A DNA stretch of 64,000 nucleotides from Mycoplasmopsis phocirhinis (GCF_004216495.1 NZ_CP034841.1:186001-250000); one strand, 5' to 3'; positions 1 through 12,951 are shown, numbered from the stretch's first letter. The notes: generated by a model from the letters alone, not told the origin. Numbers and translations: made by a program.

Positions 1-649
1 TATTTTATCTACCGAGGGTGAAAAAATAACATCTAATAATAAAAATTTTGATTTAAGTATTGGGACTGTTGATTTAAAAAACTTATTTCAAAAATACGGT
101 AATGGCAAATTAGAGAGTTTTAATTTAGATGAAACTAAAAAAGCGGTCATTCAATTTTTCTTAAATTGAATTAAAGTACCATTTATCAAACTAAGTAATG
201 ATTCAAAATTTTTTGCTGATAATTCAGCTCTTAATTGATATATAGCTTCGTTTCCTGCTGATAAAACAAATAATAAAGATTTTATATTAGGTTCAAGATA
301 TCGTGAGTATTTATTGATGTATTCATCAGCTTTTACAAATGCCAAAAATTACAGTAACCAATTTGCTTCAACACAAGTTTCTTTTGATCGCCGAGCTGCT
401 GATTTATCGGGAGGTTCTTCAGGGACTTTTGTTTATGATTACAAAGGTGATGTAGTTGGTGTTTTATCAGAAGGACAAAATACCATAGATGGTCACGGTT
501 TAAACGGTATTCATTTATTTGATGGTCAAGTAAGAACTATTTTTGGCTCAAAAGATGATAAAAAAAATCAACAAAGTTTTTATTGAAAAGTTAAAACTGA
601 TAGTTATTTAATGCCTGAATATTTTGTTGACCCTTTTGATGAAGCTTAA
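1..649 (+). CDS. MIP-like serine peptidase (DUF31), 3' part
   Basis: The 5' end lies outside the window. The open frame begins at base 2, needs TGA=Trp at two codons and stops at TAA 647-649. The visible ~215 residues end in the hallmark of mycoplasma DUF31 peptidases: an SGGSSGT serine motif (codons near 410-430) followed by a Gly/Asp-rich VYDYKGDVVGVL-type strand, and an upstream NWYIASFP segment typical of the same trypsin-like fold. Family members include the mycoplasma immunoglobulin protease MIP, which cleaves antibody heavy chains captured by MIB. They are usually lipoproteins or surface-anchored. The MIB partner is not visible here and may lie upstream. The serine motif is seen; the immunoglobulin substrate is inference. 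Confidence 0.8.
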
Positions 650-696
650 TTTTAAAAATTTTTTAATTTCAAACAATAATTAACCACGCATAAAGA

Positions 697-738
697 TGGA
701 TATCAAAAATTAACATTGTAAAGTGTTAATTTTTTGTT
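697..738 (+). repeat. Solo copy of the IS3-element left-end hairpin
   Basis: About 40 bases match the left end of the intact IS at 53710: TGGA, then CAAAAATTAACA, a short loop, TGTTAATTTTTT. AAAATTAACA and TGTTAATTTT are perfect reverse complements followed by T residues, so the segment can also act as a rho-independent terminator for the peptidase gene ending at 649. No transposase follows. It may be a solo relic of the IS, or a terminator the IS once acquired. The rest of 650-1067 is AT-rich and I see no gene in it. Confidence 0.6.
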
Positions 739-1067
739 TATTTTATTAATGAATAAACAATTTTATAATCATTGGAAAATTAAGGTTTGTAATTTTATAG
801 TTTAATTACATATTTAAATTTATATATAGTGTTTTATTTTTTATATTAAAAATTAATTTAAGAATTAAATTGTATTGACTTTATCAATTTTTTTATTTTT
901 AAACCAAAATTGTTAAATGTAATTAATGTTTATATTAAAAAATTCCGGAAATAAATATTGATTTTTATTTAATTAAACTTTTGGAAGAAAAAAAGCACTT
1001 TTTTTATTTATTAAATTGCTTAAAGTATTAAAATAGCATTAGTATTTACATATTAGAGCGAGGCTAA

Positions 1068-1493
1068 ATGGAGATAAAATATATTAACACTATACGCAAA
1101 ATTCATTTTATTATGTTGCTAGTGTTATCGGTATTTTTTTCTTTATTTTGATTTTTTATAGATACTTCTTTAGTATTTGGGTACGTAATCGGAGCGTGTG
1201 TTTCATATTTAAGTTTTGAACTTCGTTATGTATATATTAATTCGCTGTTACGAATTAAAAATGTCTTTGTAGCAATTTTATATTTATTTATGACACTGAC
1301 TTTGATAGGTTTGATACTAGGCCTTATGTTATTTATTAATCATTCCAAAAGTGGTTATAAAAACATAATGTTGTATCCGATCAATGTTTTTACATTTTGT
1401 TTTGGGATCACTAATGTTCAAATAGCAATCATATTTGCTCATTTTGTAAAAACCAAAAGCAGAAAGGAGGTCTATGCAAATTATCATTGCTAA
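1068..1493 (+). CDS. ATP synthase I-like membrane protein (MG406 type)
   Basis: A 141-residue hydrophobic protein and the first gene of the ATP synthase operon. It has about four membrane segments (roughly residues 15-32, 36-52, 66-88 and 105-130) and one TGA Trp near residue 26. The first ORF of mollicute atp operons normally encodes such an AtpI/MG406-type protein, which in other bacteria helps c-ring assembly or Mg2+ supply. Sequence conservation of this family is low, so the call rests mainly on position, size and topology. The ATG at 1068 is chosen because it opens the full frame. The 3' end overlaps the atpB start by 20 bases. Confidence 0.7.
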
Positions 1494-2226
1494 TCTTGGA
1501 GTGTGAAATCAAGCACAATTGCTATCTTTAATTTTCACTGTTTTAATTATTTTTATAATTAGCCTGGTTGTTTTTATTAAAATCAAAAAACACACAAAAA
1601 TCAATAAAGCACCGAGTGCAACACAAATAATTGCCGAAGCATATGTCACTGGTATTGATAATACATATGATGAAACATCTTCAAATAAATTACCAATTGC
1701 CCGTTTTTATATATTTTCGTTAGCTACATTTTTATTAGTAGGAAATATGCTAGGTTTAATAGGACTTGAACCAATAGCTAGTTCATATTCTGTTACTTTT
1801 ACTTTAGCAGCAATAACATTTGTAGGTATATATTTAGTTGGTTTTTGATACCAGCGTTTTAGATTTTTTAAACGCTATATTAACCCAGTAGATTTAATTG
1901 GTCAATTTTCGCCTTTAATTTCATTAAGTGCGCGGATGTTTGGCAATATAATTGGTGGTTCGGTAATTTTAGCGTCAGTATATTATGCTGCTGGCTGAAT
2001 TTGATCATTAATTTTTCCAGGCCCCCAACTTTACTTTTTTGCAACAATTATCACTCCGTGATTACATATGTTTTTTGATATATTTGGGGCCATCATTCAA
2101 GCATTAATTTTTACAGTTTTAACCACAATTTATTGGTCAAACGAAGTCTCGATTAAACAAAAAAATAAAACTATTAAAAACACAAATAAAAATCATATTA
2201 TTAATTATTCAAAAAATATTTATTAG
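1474..2226 (+). CDS. atpB: F0F1 ATP synthase subunit a
   Basis: A 250-residue membrane protein forming the stator half of the proton channel. The start ATG follows a strong AAGGAGG at 1464-1470. In the fourth-helix region the sequence LSARMFGN carries the essential arginine (Arg154) that faces the c-ring carboxylate. TGA codons encode Trp at several sites, for example codon 11. The length is normal for mollicutes. It overlaps the end of the preceding gene and is followed after 9 bases by atpE, so the genes are translationally linked within one operon. Confidence 0.95.
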
Positions 2227-2235
2227 GAGGTAATT

Positions 2236-2469
2236 ATGGATAAACAAGGATTAATAGCTATAGGTGCTGGAATATGTATGATTGGTTGCTTTGGTACCGG
2301 TTTAGGCCAAGGTCTAGCTAGTGGTCGAGCAGCCGAAGCGGTTGGTCGTAATCCCGAAGCTGCTTCAAAAGTTAGAACAATAATGATTATCGGGATGTCG
2401 CTATCTGAAACAGCCGCAATTTATTGTTTTTTAATCGCTATTCTACTTTTATTCGTGTTTGGTAAATAA
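2236..2469 (+). CDS. atpE: F0F1 ATP synthase subunit c
   Basis: A 77-residue proteolipid that forms the rotor ring. Two hydrophobic helices (about 5-30 and 46-75) flank the polar loop R38-N-P-E41 that contacts the central stalk. Glu58, within SLSETAA in helix 2, is the ion-binding carboxylate. The GxGxG-type packing motif of helix 1 appears as GTGLGQGLASG. The ribosome site is AGGAGG six bases before ATG. Whether the ion is H+ or Na+ cannot be settled from these residues alone, although nothing suggests a sodium site. Confidence 0.97.
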   Translation: MDKQGLIAIGAGICMIGCFGTGLGQGLASGRAAEAVGRNPEAASKVRTIMIIGMSLSETAAIYCFLIAILLLFVFGK

Positions 2470-2472
2470 GAT

Positions 2473-3039
2473 ATGTTGAATAATTTTTCGTATTTGAGTG
2501 AAAAAACACAACCTTTTGCTCCCAAAACCATCAGCGAAGATTTAACAGATAAATTTAATAAATTATACCCTTCTTGACCGATGATGGTCGCTACTTTAGT
2601 TTCGCTAATAGTAGTTATGATAATTTTGTATTTTCTAATGTATAAACCAATTAAAAAATCAATCGCTAAAAGACAAAAATATATAGAAGACAACATTGCT
2701 CAAGCTGAACAAGCAAAATTAAGCTCACAAGAAATTTTGGCTAAAGTAAACGAAAAAATGTTAAATGCTAATGATGAGGCTGGACAAATAATTATTCAAG
2801 CAAAACAACGCGGTGAACAAGTGTATGAATCATACATAAAACGAGCAAAAAATGAAGAAATACGTATAGTGCAAAATGCTAAAACTAACATGCTAATACA
2901 ACAACAGAAATTATTGCAGGAAAATAAAAAACATATTGCTAACGCTGCTACTTTATTAAGTCGCAAAATTTTGAATAAACAAGTAAATGTTGATGTTGAA
3001 AATGAAATTATTGATGAATTTCTACAAAGCGAGCAATAA
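2473..3039 (+). CDS. atpF: F0F1 ATP synthase subunit b
   Basis: A 188-residue peripheral stalk subunit. It has a short N-terminal tail, one membrane helix (about residues 36-56) and a long charged, alanine/glutamate/lysine-rich coiled coil that reaches up to F1. A TGA Trp lies just before the membrane helix at codon 36. The start at 2473 is 3 bases after the atpE stop. The stop overlaps the atpH start (TAATG). In some mycoplasmas subunit b is a lipoprotein; no lipobox is visible here. Confidence 0.93.
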
Positions 3040-3596
3040 TGTTTGTTAAATCTAATATAGATGCTTATGCTAAAGCCATTTTTGAATTAGCAAGTGAACA
3101 AAATAATTTAGCAATAACTATTCAAACACTACAATCAATACTAGATGCCTGTGAACAAAATCAAAATTTTATTAATTTTTTATCAAATCCCAGCATTAGT
3201 CAAAATCAAAAATTTTTGCTTATTGAGCATACTTTTAGCGATTTAATCGCTTTAGAAACAATTATCAATTTTTTAAAAATTTTAGTTATTCGTCGTGTAT
3301 TTTATTTAATTAAGCCAATTATTAAAACATTTTTAAAATATGCAAACAATTCGCTAGGTATCAAGGATGCAACTATATATACTGCCTATGAATTAAACCA
3401 ACAACGTCTAGATAGTTTTAAAAATTATTTAGCGAAAAAATATCATTGTCAAATAAATTTAAAGCATATCATTTTGCCTGATTTAATTTCAGGATTTAGA
3501 ATTGAAATAGATAGTGATGTTATTGAACATAATCTTGCCACAGATATTGATAAATTGGCAAAATCTATTCTTAAAACAAGGAGCATAAATGAATAA
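3039..3596 (+). CDS. atpH: F0F1 ATP synthase subunit delta
   Basis: A 185-residue OSCP-type subunit that fixes the peripheral stalk to the top of the alpha3beta3 head. The N-terminal half is the usual six-helix bundle (YAKAIFELA near residues 9-17, then FLSNPSIS near 47-54). The C-terminal part contains [14 protein letters not shown]-like sequence, the conserved delta signature GG.ri.i.d..iD with partial divergence (SGFRIEID). The ATG overlaps the atpF stop, and its 3' end overlaps atpA by 8 bases. Confidence 0.93.
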   Translation: MFVKSNIDAYAKAIFELASEQNNLAITIQTLQSILDACEQNQNFINFLSNPSISQNQKFLLIEHTFSDLIALETIINFLKILVIRRVFYLIKPIIKTFLKYANNSLGIKDATIYTAYELNQQRLDSFKNYLAKKYHCQINLKHIILPDLISGFRIEIDSDVIEHNLATDIDKLAKSILKTRSINE

Positions 3597-5174
3597 TCAT
3601 ACACAAGATATTTATAAAATAATTAAAGAGCGTATCAAAAACTTTAATTCTAAAGTTGATTTTTCACAAGTAGGTCAAATTGTCACTATTGGTGATGGTA
3701 TTGCGATTGCTAGTGGTTTAGATAATGCTAAAAATGGTGAAATTATCGCTTTTAAAAATGATATTTACGGTATGGTTCTAAATTTAGAAGAAGAAGTTGT
3801 CGGAATTGCAATTTTTGGTAATGCTAACGAATTAGGTGAAGGTGACGAATGTCGTCGCACAGGCGAAGTAATTTCAGTTGGTGTAGGTGATCAATTAATT
3901 GGCCGTGTAATTAATGTTTTAGGTCAAGCTATTGATGGCAAAGGCGAAATTAATACTGATATTAAACGCGAAATATTTAAAGTAGCGCCTGGTGTGATGA
4001 CACGTAAAGAAGTTAATGAAACATTAGAAACAGGAATTATTGCTATAGATTCAATGATACCAATTGGCAAAGGGCAGCGAGAATTAATTATTGGAGATCG
4101 TCAAACTGGTAAAAGTGCAATTGCCATTGACACAATTATTAATCAAAAAGGAAAAAATGTTAAGTGTGTTTATGTGGCTATTGGTCAAAAAAACTCGTCT
4201 GTGGCTCAAATAGTTCATAAATTAGAGCAAACTGGTGCTATGAAATATACAACTGTAGTTGTTTCTGGAGCAAGTGAATTAGCACCCCAACAGTATATAG
4301 CCCCATATACTGGCGTAACGATTGCTGAAGAATGAATGGCAAAAGGCGAAGATGTTTTAATTGTTTATGATGATTTAACTAAACATGCTGTTGCATACCG
4401 CACACTTTCATTGTTATTAAGACGCCCACCAGGACGTGAAGCATACCCTGGCGATGTATTCTATTTACACTCACAACTATTAGAACGTGCAGCTCGTGTT
4501 AATGAACAAAATGGTGGTGGCTCAATTAGTGCTTTACCTATTGTTGAAACTCAACAAGGTGATATATCCGCTTATATTCCAACTAATGTAATTTCAATTA
4601 CTGATGGCCAAATTTTTACCCGAGAAAATTTATTTCATTCAGGGCAGCGTCCTGCTGTTGATGTTGGTTTTAGTGTTTCACGTGTTGGTTCAGCCGCTCA
4701 AATTAAAGCAATGAAAAAAGTTTCAGCTTCATTAAAATTGGAATTAGCTCAATACAATGAAATGTTAGCATTTGCCCAATTTGGTTCAGATTTAGATCAA
4801 TCCACTAAAGCGATTTTAGAACACGGAGCAAAAGTATTTGAATTTTTAAAACAAGGACAATATCAGCCAATTAATATTTACGCTCAAGTAATGATATTGC
4901 TGGGTAATATTGAAAAAATTATTAATCCTTTACCAAAACAGTATATTATTCAATATCGTGATGAAGTAATTAAATATATTGATTCAAGCGAAGGAAAAAA
5001 TATTATTTCTTTATTTAAAGCCGCTAATAATGATTTAACAGATCAAATTAGAGAGAAATTAAGCATTAAATTAGTAGAGATTGTTAAAAATATTGTTAAA
5101 TCAATTCCTAATTATAATTCAACTGACTATGCTGCTATGCCTCATAAATATCGTGCTCAATTCGAGGCTAATTA

Positions 5175-5175
<1 letters not shown>
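3589..5175 (+). CDS. atpA: F0F1 ATP synthase subunit alpha
   Basis: A 528-residue non-catalytic nucleotide-binding subunit. The Walker A loop GDRQTGKS lies at residues 169-176, the family position. The TGA at 4333 is in-frame Trp and is clear proof of genetic code 4 because conserved sequence continues on both sides. The C-terminal domain includes the [16 protein letters not shown] and [19 protein letters not shown] motifs near the nucleotide site (here [15 protein letters not shown]). It starts inside the end of atpH and its stop overlaps atpG (TAATG). Confidence 0.98.
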
Positions 5176-7859
<2,684 letters not shown>

Positions 7860-7866
7860 AATAAAA

Positions 7867-7902
7867 ATAAACCCGAATTGCTACACTTCGGGTTTATTGT
7901 TG
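7867..7902. terminator. Terminator after the ATP synthase operon
   Basis: The stem AATAAACCCGAA pairs with TTCGGGTTTATT around a 9-base loop, immediately after atpC. The stem is GC-rich by local standards and can serve both atpC and the convergent minus-strand gene ending at 7921. Confidence 0.85.
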
Positions 7903-7920
7903 TAATTTCTGTATTATCTT

Positions 7921-8631
7921 TTAATAAACATACTTAAATTTAATGTTTAAATCAGATAAATTTTGTATTGATTTAGGTACTTTTAAAATAAAGTTTTTGT
8001 TATATCGTAAAATCGCTTTGGAAGCTAAGGGTTTTTCATCTCTTAAGTTGTTTGTTATATTCAAAATTAAATTATTTTTGTCAATTTCATAACTTTTAAT
8101 TACAACACCGTTTACTATTGATTCAGTTTGGAGTAGATTGGGATAAAAATCTATTAGCTGATTAATGAAAATTACATTTTGTTTAGAAAAATCTACTTTA
8201 AAATCAATATCTAATTTTGCTCTAAATAATTTAAAATCAAACTCATTATTTTTATCATATTTCATTGCTCCATTAAATTCAGAATTAGAATTTAAAATTT
8301 TATTTCAATCTTGCTCGTTGTTGATTAAAGTTGCCTCATTTTTAACATTTTCTAAATTTTCGATATTAATAACATTGTTATTATTTTTTGCTTTATTTTC
8401 TAAATAATGTTGCTCGGTAAATGTGGGCAAACCTTCTTCGCGAACGGGTTGGCCTACATGAACAGCAATATTTTTATCATTTGTTAAATAAAAACCTGAT
8501 GTTTTAGAATTTCCATAATATATTGCATCTAAATTTTTATTATTTCGGTTAATAACAACGGCAGAAATTATGCCAGCTGCAACTACCGCGGATGTTAAAC
8601 CTATCCCTAAATTTAATAGCATTTTTTTCAT
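7921..8631 (-). CDS. Membrane-anchored protein of unknown function
   Basis: A 236-residue protein that I do not recognise. The start at 8631 (MKKMLLNLG) is preferred over a longer frame beginning at 8673 because AAGGA lies 7 bases upstream. There is a TATAAT -10 box at 8678-8683. One N-terminal membrane helix (about residues 4-24) is followed by a hydrophilic Asn/Lys/Asp-rich exterior domain. One TGA Trp occurs in the middle (8305). There is no lipobox cysteine, so it is probably anchored by an uncleaved signal helix. It converges on atpC and shares its terminator. Confidence 0.7.
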
Positions 8632-9164
8632 TTTTTTCCTTATCTTTTTTTTGTTAAAATATCTTTTTAACATTTTAATTATATTTTATTTTTTTAGCTT
8701 TTTTTAAAAAATATATTCAAAGTAGCATTTATAAATATGAATTTGAATAAGTTTGCATATATTATCGCTAGACGAGCAACTTCTATTTGTGTTAGGATTG
8801 TGCGTTTGTTGAGAATATAGGGTTTAAATTTCTCAAGGTAGTAATTTTTGTTAGAGCAATCTTATATCTATTTAACATTTTTTCTAAATTACTTTAGTGG
8901 TCATTAAGTGTTTCAATATTTTTTAAAATGAATGTGGTCAAGAAAAATTAACATTGGAAAGTGTTAATTTTTTTGTACACAAACCATAGGTGGTGGGGTA
9001 CCCCACCAACCCACCAAAAATTAAAAAAAACAAAAAATTAAAAAGGACTTTAAATATGTCAAGATATTTAAAAATCGATGAGTTTGACTAAATATTTGAG
9101 GTTTACCAAAACATTGAAAATCAGAAGCTATAAGAACACTTTGAAGTAATTCTTCAAAAACAAA

Positions 9165-9205
9165 ATTAGTTAAAAAAACATCTTGTATTCAGAATTACTA
9201 AAAAA
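9165..9205 (+). repeat. Target-site duplication, left copy
   Basis: The 41 bases starting ATTAGTTAAAAAAACAT recur at 11046-11085 with a single one-base length difference. They flank the IS1202-like element exactly and are part of the interrupted IS3 remnant. Confidence 0.8.
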
Positions 9206-9267
9206 CGTGAAAACTCAAACAAAATTAACATCTGTTTTCCCTTAAAATTAAAAAGTAGGTAAAAGAG

Positions 9268-10757
9268 ATGAACAAATTAACTAACTATGTAATCCAAAAA
9301 AAATGATGTTTAGACACCATCATTACTTTTAAGCACGAAACATATAAACAATTGGCAAATAGAATAAATAAATCTGTTTCTACAGTAAGACTGTACAAAA
9401 ATGAGTTAAAACGTGGCAACGGCTATATTGAAAACATTGAACACAAAAACACAAATAATAAAAATGCTCAAAGATATAACGATGAAATGGTTTTAAATTT
9501 AGCACAAGAATACGAAAATAAAAAACTATTAGCCAGTGGTAATAACGCTAATAGTTCATGTAATTCGTATATGTCTTTAGTTTCATACCATGAAAAACTT
9601 AAGACATATATATCATACTCCCAAATGGTAAAAAGATTAAAACAAAATGGTTTTTGTAGCGCTTTTGCGTACAAAGCGGGCAGAAAAGAAGCACGTAAGG
9701 CAAGAATAAAATTGAAAAAGAGAGGAATTGGTATCAAATATTCATTAGATTTAGAATTAAAAATACCGAAGAAAAAAGAAGTTGAGCGCAAAAGACAAGA
9801 TTAAAATATTCCTTTGGTGATGTTGTTGAAATTGATGGTTGTACTCATTATTTTGTTAAAAATGAACTTTGAACAGCAATAAGTTCTATTGATGTCGCAA
9901 CTGGTAAACTTTTATCAATTCATTTTGAAAAAAATGTTGAAACACTGAATGGTCACCAAAGTAATTTAGAAAAAATGTTGAATAGATACGGAATTCCTTC
10001 AACAATAATTACTGATAAAAGAAAGAATTTCTATAATAATGAAGATTCAAACGCAGTAACATTTAAAGCAATAAAAAATCTAGGTATTGAATTGATTACT
10101 ACATCTAATTCTAACGGTAAACCACACATTGAAAATGCTCAAAATTTTATTCAAATGCGCCTACCTTTGTGGTTTTTAGACAATAAAATTAACACAATTC
10201 AACAAGCAAACGAAGCTGAAGAATCGATACTAAAATATCTAAATCAAATACGAAAATCAGTAATTGAACCCAAAGTCAATCTTTTTAGAGAGTTAAATAA
10301 AAAAAGATTAGAACATTTTTTTGATTTAGAAATTGCAAGAAAAATCGATAACGGAACTGTTTTTTATAACGGAATTCATTACGCACCTTATCAAAATGAT
10401 CAAAGAATTCGTGTTGAATCTAAATTTGATGCCAAATTTGTAATTGGAAGTGATAACAAACTTTATTTTAGAATTAAAAACTCGAGATATGAAGCAAAAA
10501 AATTGCAACCAAATGATATGGAACTGTACGAAAAATTTTCAATAAATAAAAAACTTCCATTAGAAGTTTATCAAGTTAAAACATTGATGAAAACAGTAGC
10601 AGCAGGTTACACATTCAATCAAATGTTGGACGCAAAAATAGAAAATTTATTCAAAAATAAGCTAAATTGGGATGAACAAGACAAAAAATTATTGAAATCA
10701 ATATTAAAAGAATTGGAATATATTCGCCTGAATATTCGCCAAACGATAGAATTTTAA
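9268..10757 (+). pseudogene. IS1202-like DDE transposase, -1 frameshifted
   Basis: Frame 1 (9268-9804) encodes 178 residues with an N-terminal helix-turn-helix-like region (YKQLANRINKSVSTVRLYK). The rest is in the -1 frame from about 9780-9801 onward to TAA 10755. The catalytic core shows EIDG (first Asp), ITDKRKNF (second Asp) and KPHIENAQ (Glu), with the group-typical LGIELI..SN..GK..IE sequence between the last two. The junction lies after an A6 run at 9772-9777, but the run is not in the phase of a standard A-AAA-AAG -1 slippery heptamer. It is either an inactivating deletion or a non-canonical frameshift. Confidence 0.75.
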
Positions 10758-10887
10758 ATTCAAAATACACATAATATTTAGGTTAAGTTGCAAATATTTA
10801 TCTAAATCTATTAAAAAATAGATTTGTATTTTTGTTTTTTTGTTAAAAAACAAAAAATAAAATTTAATGAAAAAGTTTCTAATCTAA

Positions 10888-10930
10888 CCCCAAACCCCTA
10901 TCATAGGGGCTTCTAACCCCCCTACCCCCC
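10888..10930 (-). other. G-rich tract with quadruplex potential on the minus strand
   Basis: On the plus strand there are C-runs of 4, 4, 6 and 6 (10888-10891, 10895-10898, 10917-10922, 10925-10930) plus a GGGG that can pair with the second run (CCCCTA-TCA-TAGGGG hairpin). The tract sits between the transposase stop and the right end of the IS1202-like element. Such GC content is exceptional in this window. Confidence 0.55.
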
Positions 10931-11045
10931 AGACATTGGGAGGCTTAAAACTAAAATTTTCTCTAATTTAAACCATAAATATTAAGTAATTTGTTAAGAT
11001 ATTACTATCAAACTGAAACATGTTAATTTTGTTTAACATTTCAAG

Positions 11046-11085
11046 ATTAGTTAAAAAAACATTTGTATTCAGAATTACTAAAAAA
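11046..11085 (+). repeat. Target-site duplication, right copy
   Basis: The 40-base partner of 9165-9205. After it, the IS3 remnant continues in register with the intact copy at about 53990, so removal of one repeat copy and the IS restores the host sequence. Confidence 0.8.
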
Positions 11086-11535
11086 TAAATATTATAATTT
11101 AGGTGTGAAAGATAAATTATTAACCAAAAAAGACAAAGACAGAAAACCAGATAGTGGAAGACCTAGAAAAGAACCAAATTTTGATTGAGATATTTTTGAT
11201 AGAAACGATTTGATTGAAATCGCGAAAAGATACTATGAAATAACTAACGAAAAACCAAAGAAGAAAAAAAGAAAGCTAAAGATCTAAAAAAGTAAATTTA
11301 TTAAATTAGCTTTGATGAGTTAAATGAAAAAATACAATTAAATTTATACTGAAAATAGCAAGCAAATTGCTATGGCGTCCTCTAACAAATGCTAATGTTT
11401 TTTGTTTGTGATTATTTTACTAGTTATTTTTAACAACAAAAAATTATTTGAGTTTTTTTGTTTTAGTTTTAACATATGAATCTGAAATTATTTGACATAT
11501 TCGGAAGAATTATACGCATTAAGAGATATATACCG

Positions 11536-12951
11536 CTATTTTTTAACCTCTAAAACTGACTTGATTTCTTTTATCAATTTTGTTTTAACTGTATCTATAT
11601 CGGAATTATTGTTTATTCAGACAATTTTTTTGGCTGATTTTTTTGCAATATTTTTTCAATCACTATCTGTAAAATATTCTTGGTAATATTTTTGATATAG
11701 GTCAAAATTATCTTGTTCAAGTTTTCTTCTAATATCTTTTACAGAACTTTTCAACCTTCATTCATTTATTTTTTCAAGTGGAGCCGTAAATATAATTAAT
11801 AAATCTAGTTTGGGTTTAACTGATAAAAAATATTTATACCTTTTTCTTAATTTATATCACTTATTTTTCTCATCTTGATTGAATATATTTTCCCTATATA
11901 AAACATCACCATATAGAAAACTATCACTCATATATCTATCGAAAAATACATTAGATTCAATCAGTTGAGCTTCCTCAATGAATTTAGCTTGATTTGTAAA
12001 AAATAATTTTTGTGACTTAAAGAAATTATTTTTATTTTTCAATGCATTTAAATAATCGTTATTTTTGTTTAGTTCATCATTTTCGTTTAAATATTCTCTT
12101 TCATCCATTAATTTAAACTCATATCTATTCAATAAATCTTGAACTTCTTGGGAATTTAGCACAACGCTTTTGCCTACACATCCAGGTCCTGTAATTGCGA
12201 TAAGAATTTTTTTATTTTTTCTTACTTTAACATAGATGTATAAAGATAATATCGAAAAACAAATATTCATAACAATAACACTAATATTAGTGGTACCAAC
12301 ACCAGCAAAAAATATAATAGAACACAAATTTTTGAATTGTCACATTAGTCATGATTCTTCAAAACCTAAAATCATCATAATAAAAGAAATGATCAAAAAT
12401 GCATTGATGCTTATCGCTAAAAATTTAGCCAAGTGAAATATTTTAAAATAATTGCCAAAACTTAAATTTTGCTAAATTATTTTGCTGTATAGATAAGTTA
12501 GATAAGGTATTAAGAAGTATAGAGTCACAAAACAAAAAATTCACAATAAAATAAATAATATTCAAAGGTTTTTGTTTAAATTAAATTTCTTAATTTTATT
12601 TTTGTATTTAATTTTTATTCAAAAAAATATATATGCTGGTGTGTAAATGAACATATAAATGATAAAGTCGCCAATTAAATTAATTGAAATTGCATATATC
12701 GCAAATAAAACTGAATTCAGTATAGCCAATAAAAATGCTCAATGCGACCTCGTGTAAAATAACCAAGTTGCAATAACCCCGGATATTGTTGAAAGAGCAA
12801 CAACTATTCCTATAATTTTGGTATACAAATTCAAATCTAGGTCTCAAATAAACTTATTTTCACTTATGGAATAAAATGAAAACGCAGTTGATATTAGCCA
12901 AATAACTACTATTAAATATATTTCACTTTTTTTAGTTTTGACTAACTTCAT
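11536..12951 (-). pseudogene. PnuC-type transporter fused to a nucleoside kinase-like domain, with in-frame TAG
   Basis: One reading frame of 472 codons runs from ATG 12951 to TAG 11538, interrupted only by a TAG at codon 160 (12472-12474). Codons 1-159 contain about five membrane helices with a PnuC-like NKFIWDLDLN loop near residues 36-45. Codons 161-245 add the last two helices. Residues 249-470 form a P-loop kinase: Walker A GPGCVGKS at 255-262, FDRYMSD with Asp338-Arg339, and a basic lid-like KDIRRKLE segment. PnuC proteins import vitamin precursors or nucleosides by facilitated diffusion driven by intracellular phosphorylation, so a kinase in the same chain makes sense. The nucleoside or nicotinamide riboside substrate is inference. 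The amber codon suggests recent inactivation. Confidence 0.7.

Larger units (their letters stand above)
9206..11045 (+). mobile_element. IS1202-like insertion sequence
   Basis: This is a 1,840-bp element. The ends are imperfect inverted repeats: the left end reads CGTGAAAAC near 9206 and the reverse complement of the right end reads CTTGAAATG. Both share AAACAAAATTAACAT about 10 bases in. It carries one transposase in two overlapping frames (9268-10757) and a C-rich 3' tail. It is bounded by a ~40-bp direct repeat (9165-9205 and 11046-11085). The IS1202 group is known for unusually long target duplications, which agrees with the transposase call. Confidence 0.8.
8935..11408 (+). mobile_element. 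Degenerate IS3-family element, split by a second IS
   Basis: The left end TGGTCAAGAAAAATTAACATT and the right end near 11388-11408 correspond to the 21-bp terminal repeats of the intact element at 53710-55029. The transposase remnant starts at ATG 9056 and stops after 11 codons. Recognisable homology resumes at 11086 (a match to codons around 60-130 of the intact enzyme), and then an internal deletion of some 600 bases joins it to the last ~40 codons. The coding frame is dead. The IS1202-like element at 9206-11045 lies inside it, so it arrived later. Confidence 0.8.

Noticed and set aside
1016-1034. TTGCTT and TAAAAT as promoter of the ATP synthase operon
   Set aside because: The spacing is only 7 bases, so they cannot form a normal -35/-10 pair.
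4333-4335. TGA codons splitting atpA, mgtE, pcrA and many others
   Set aside because: They are tryptophan in mycoplasma code 4; conserved sequence continues on both sides.
8719-8820. Short plus-strand frame beginning near 8737 (27 codons)
   Set aside because: It has no ribosome site or recognisable family and lies in decayed DNA beside the IS remnant.
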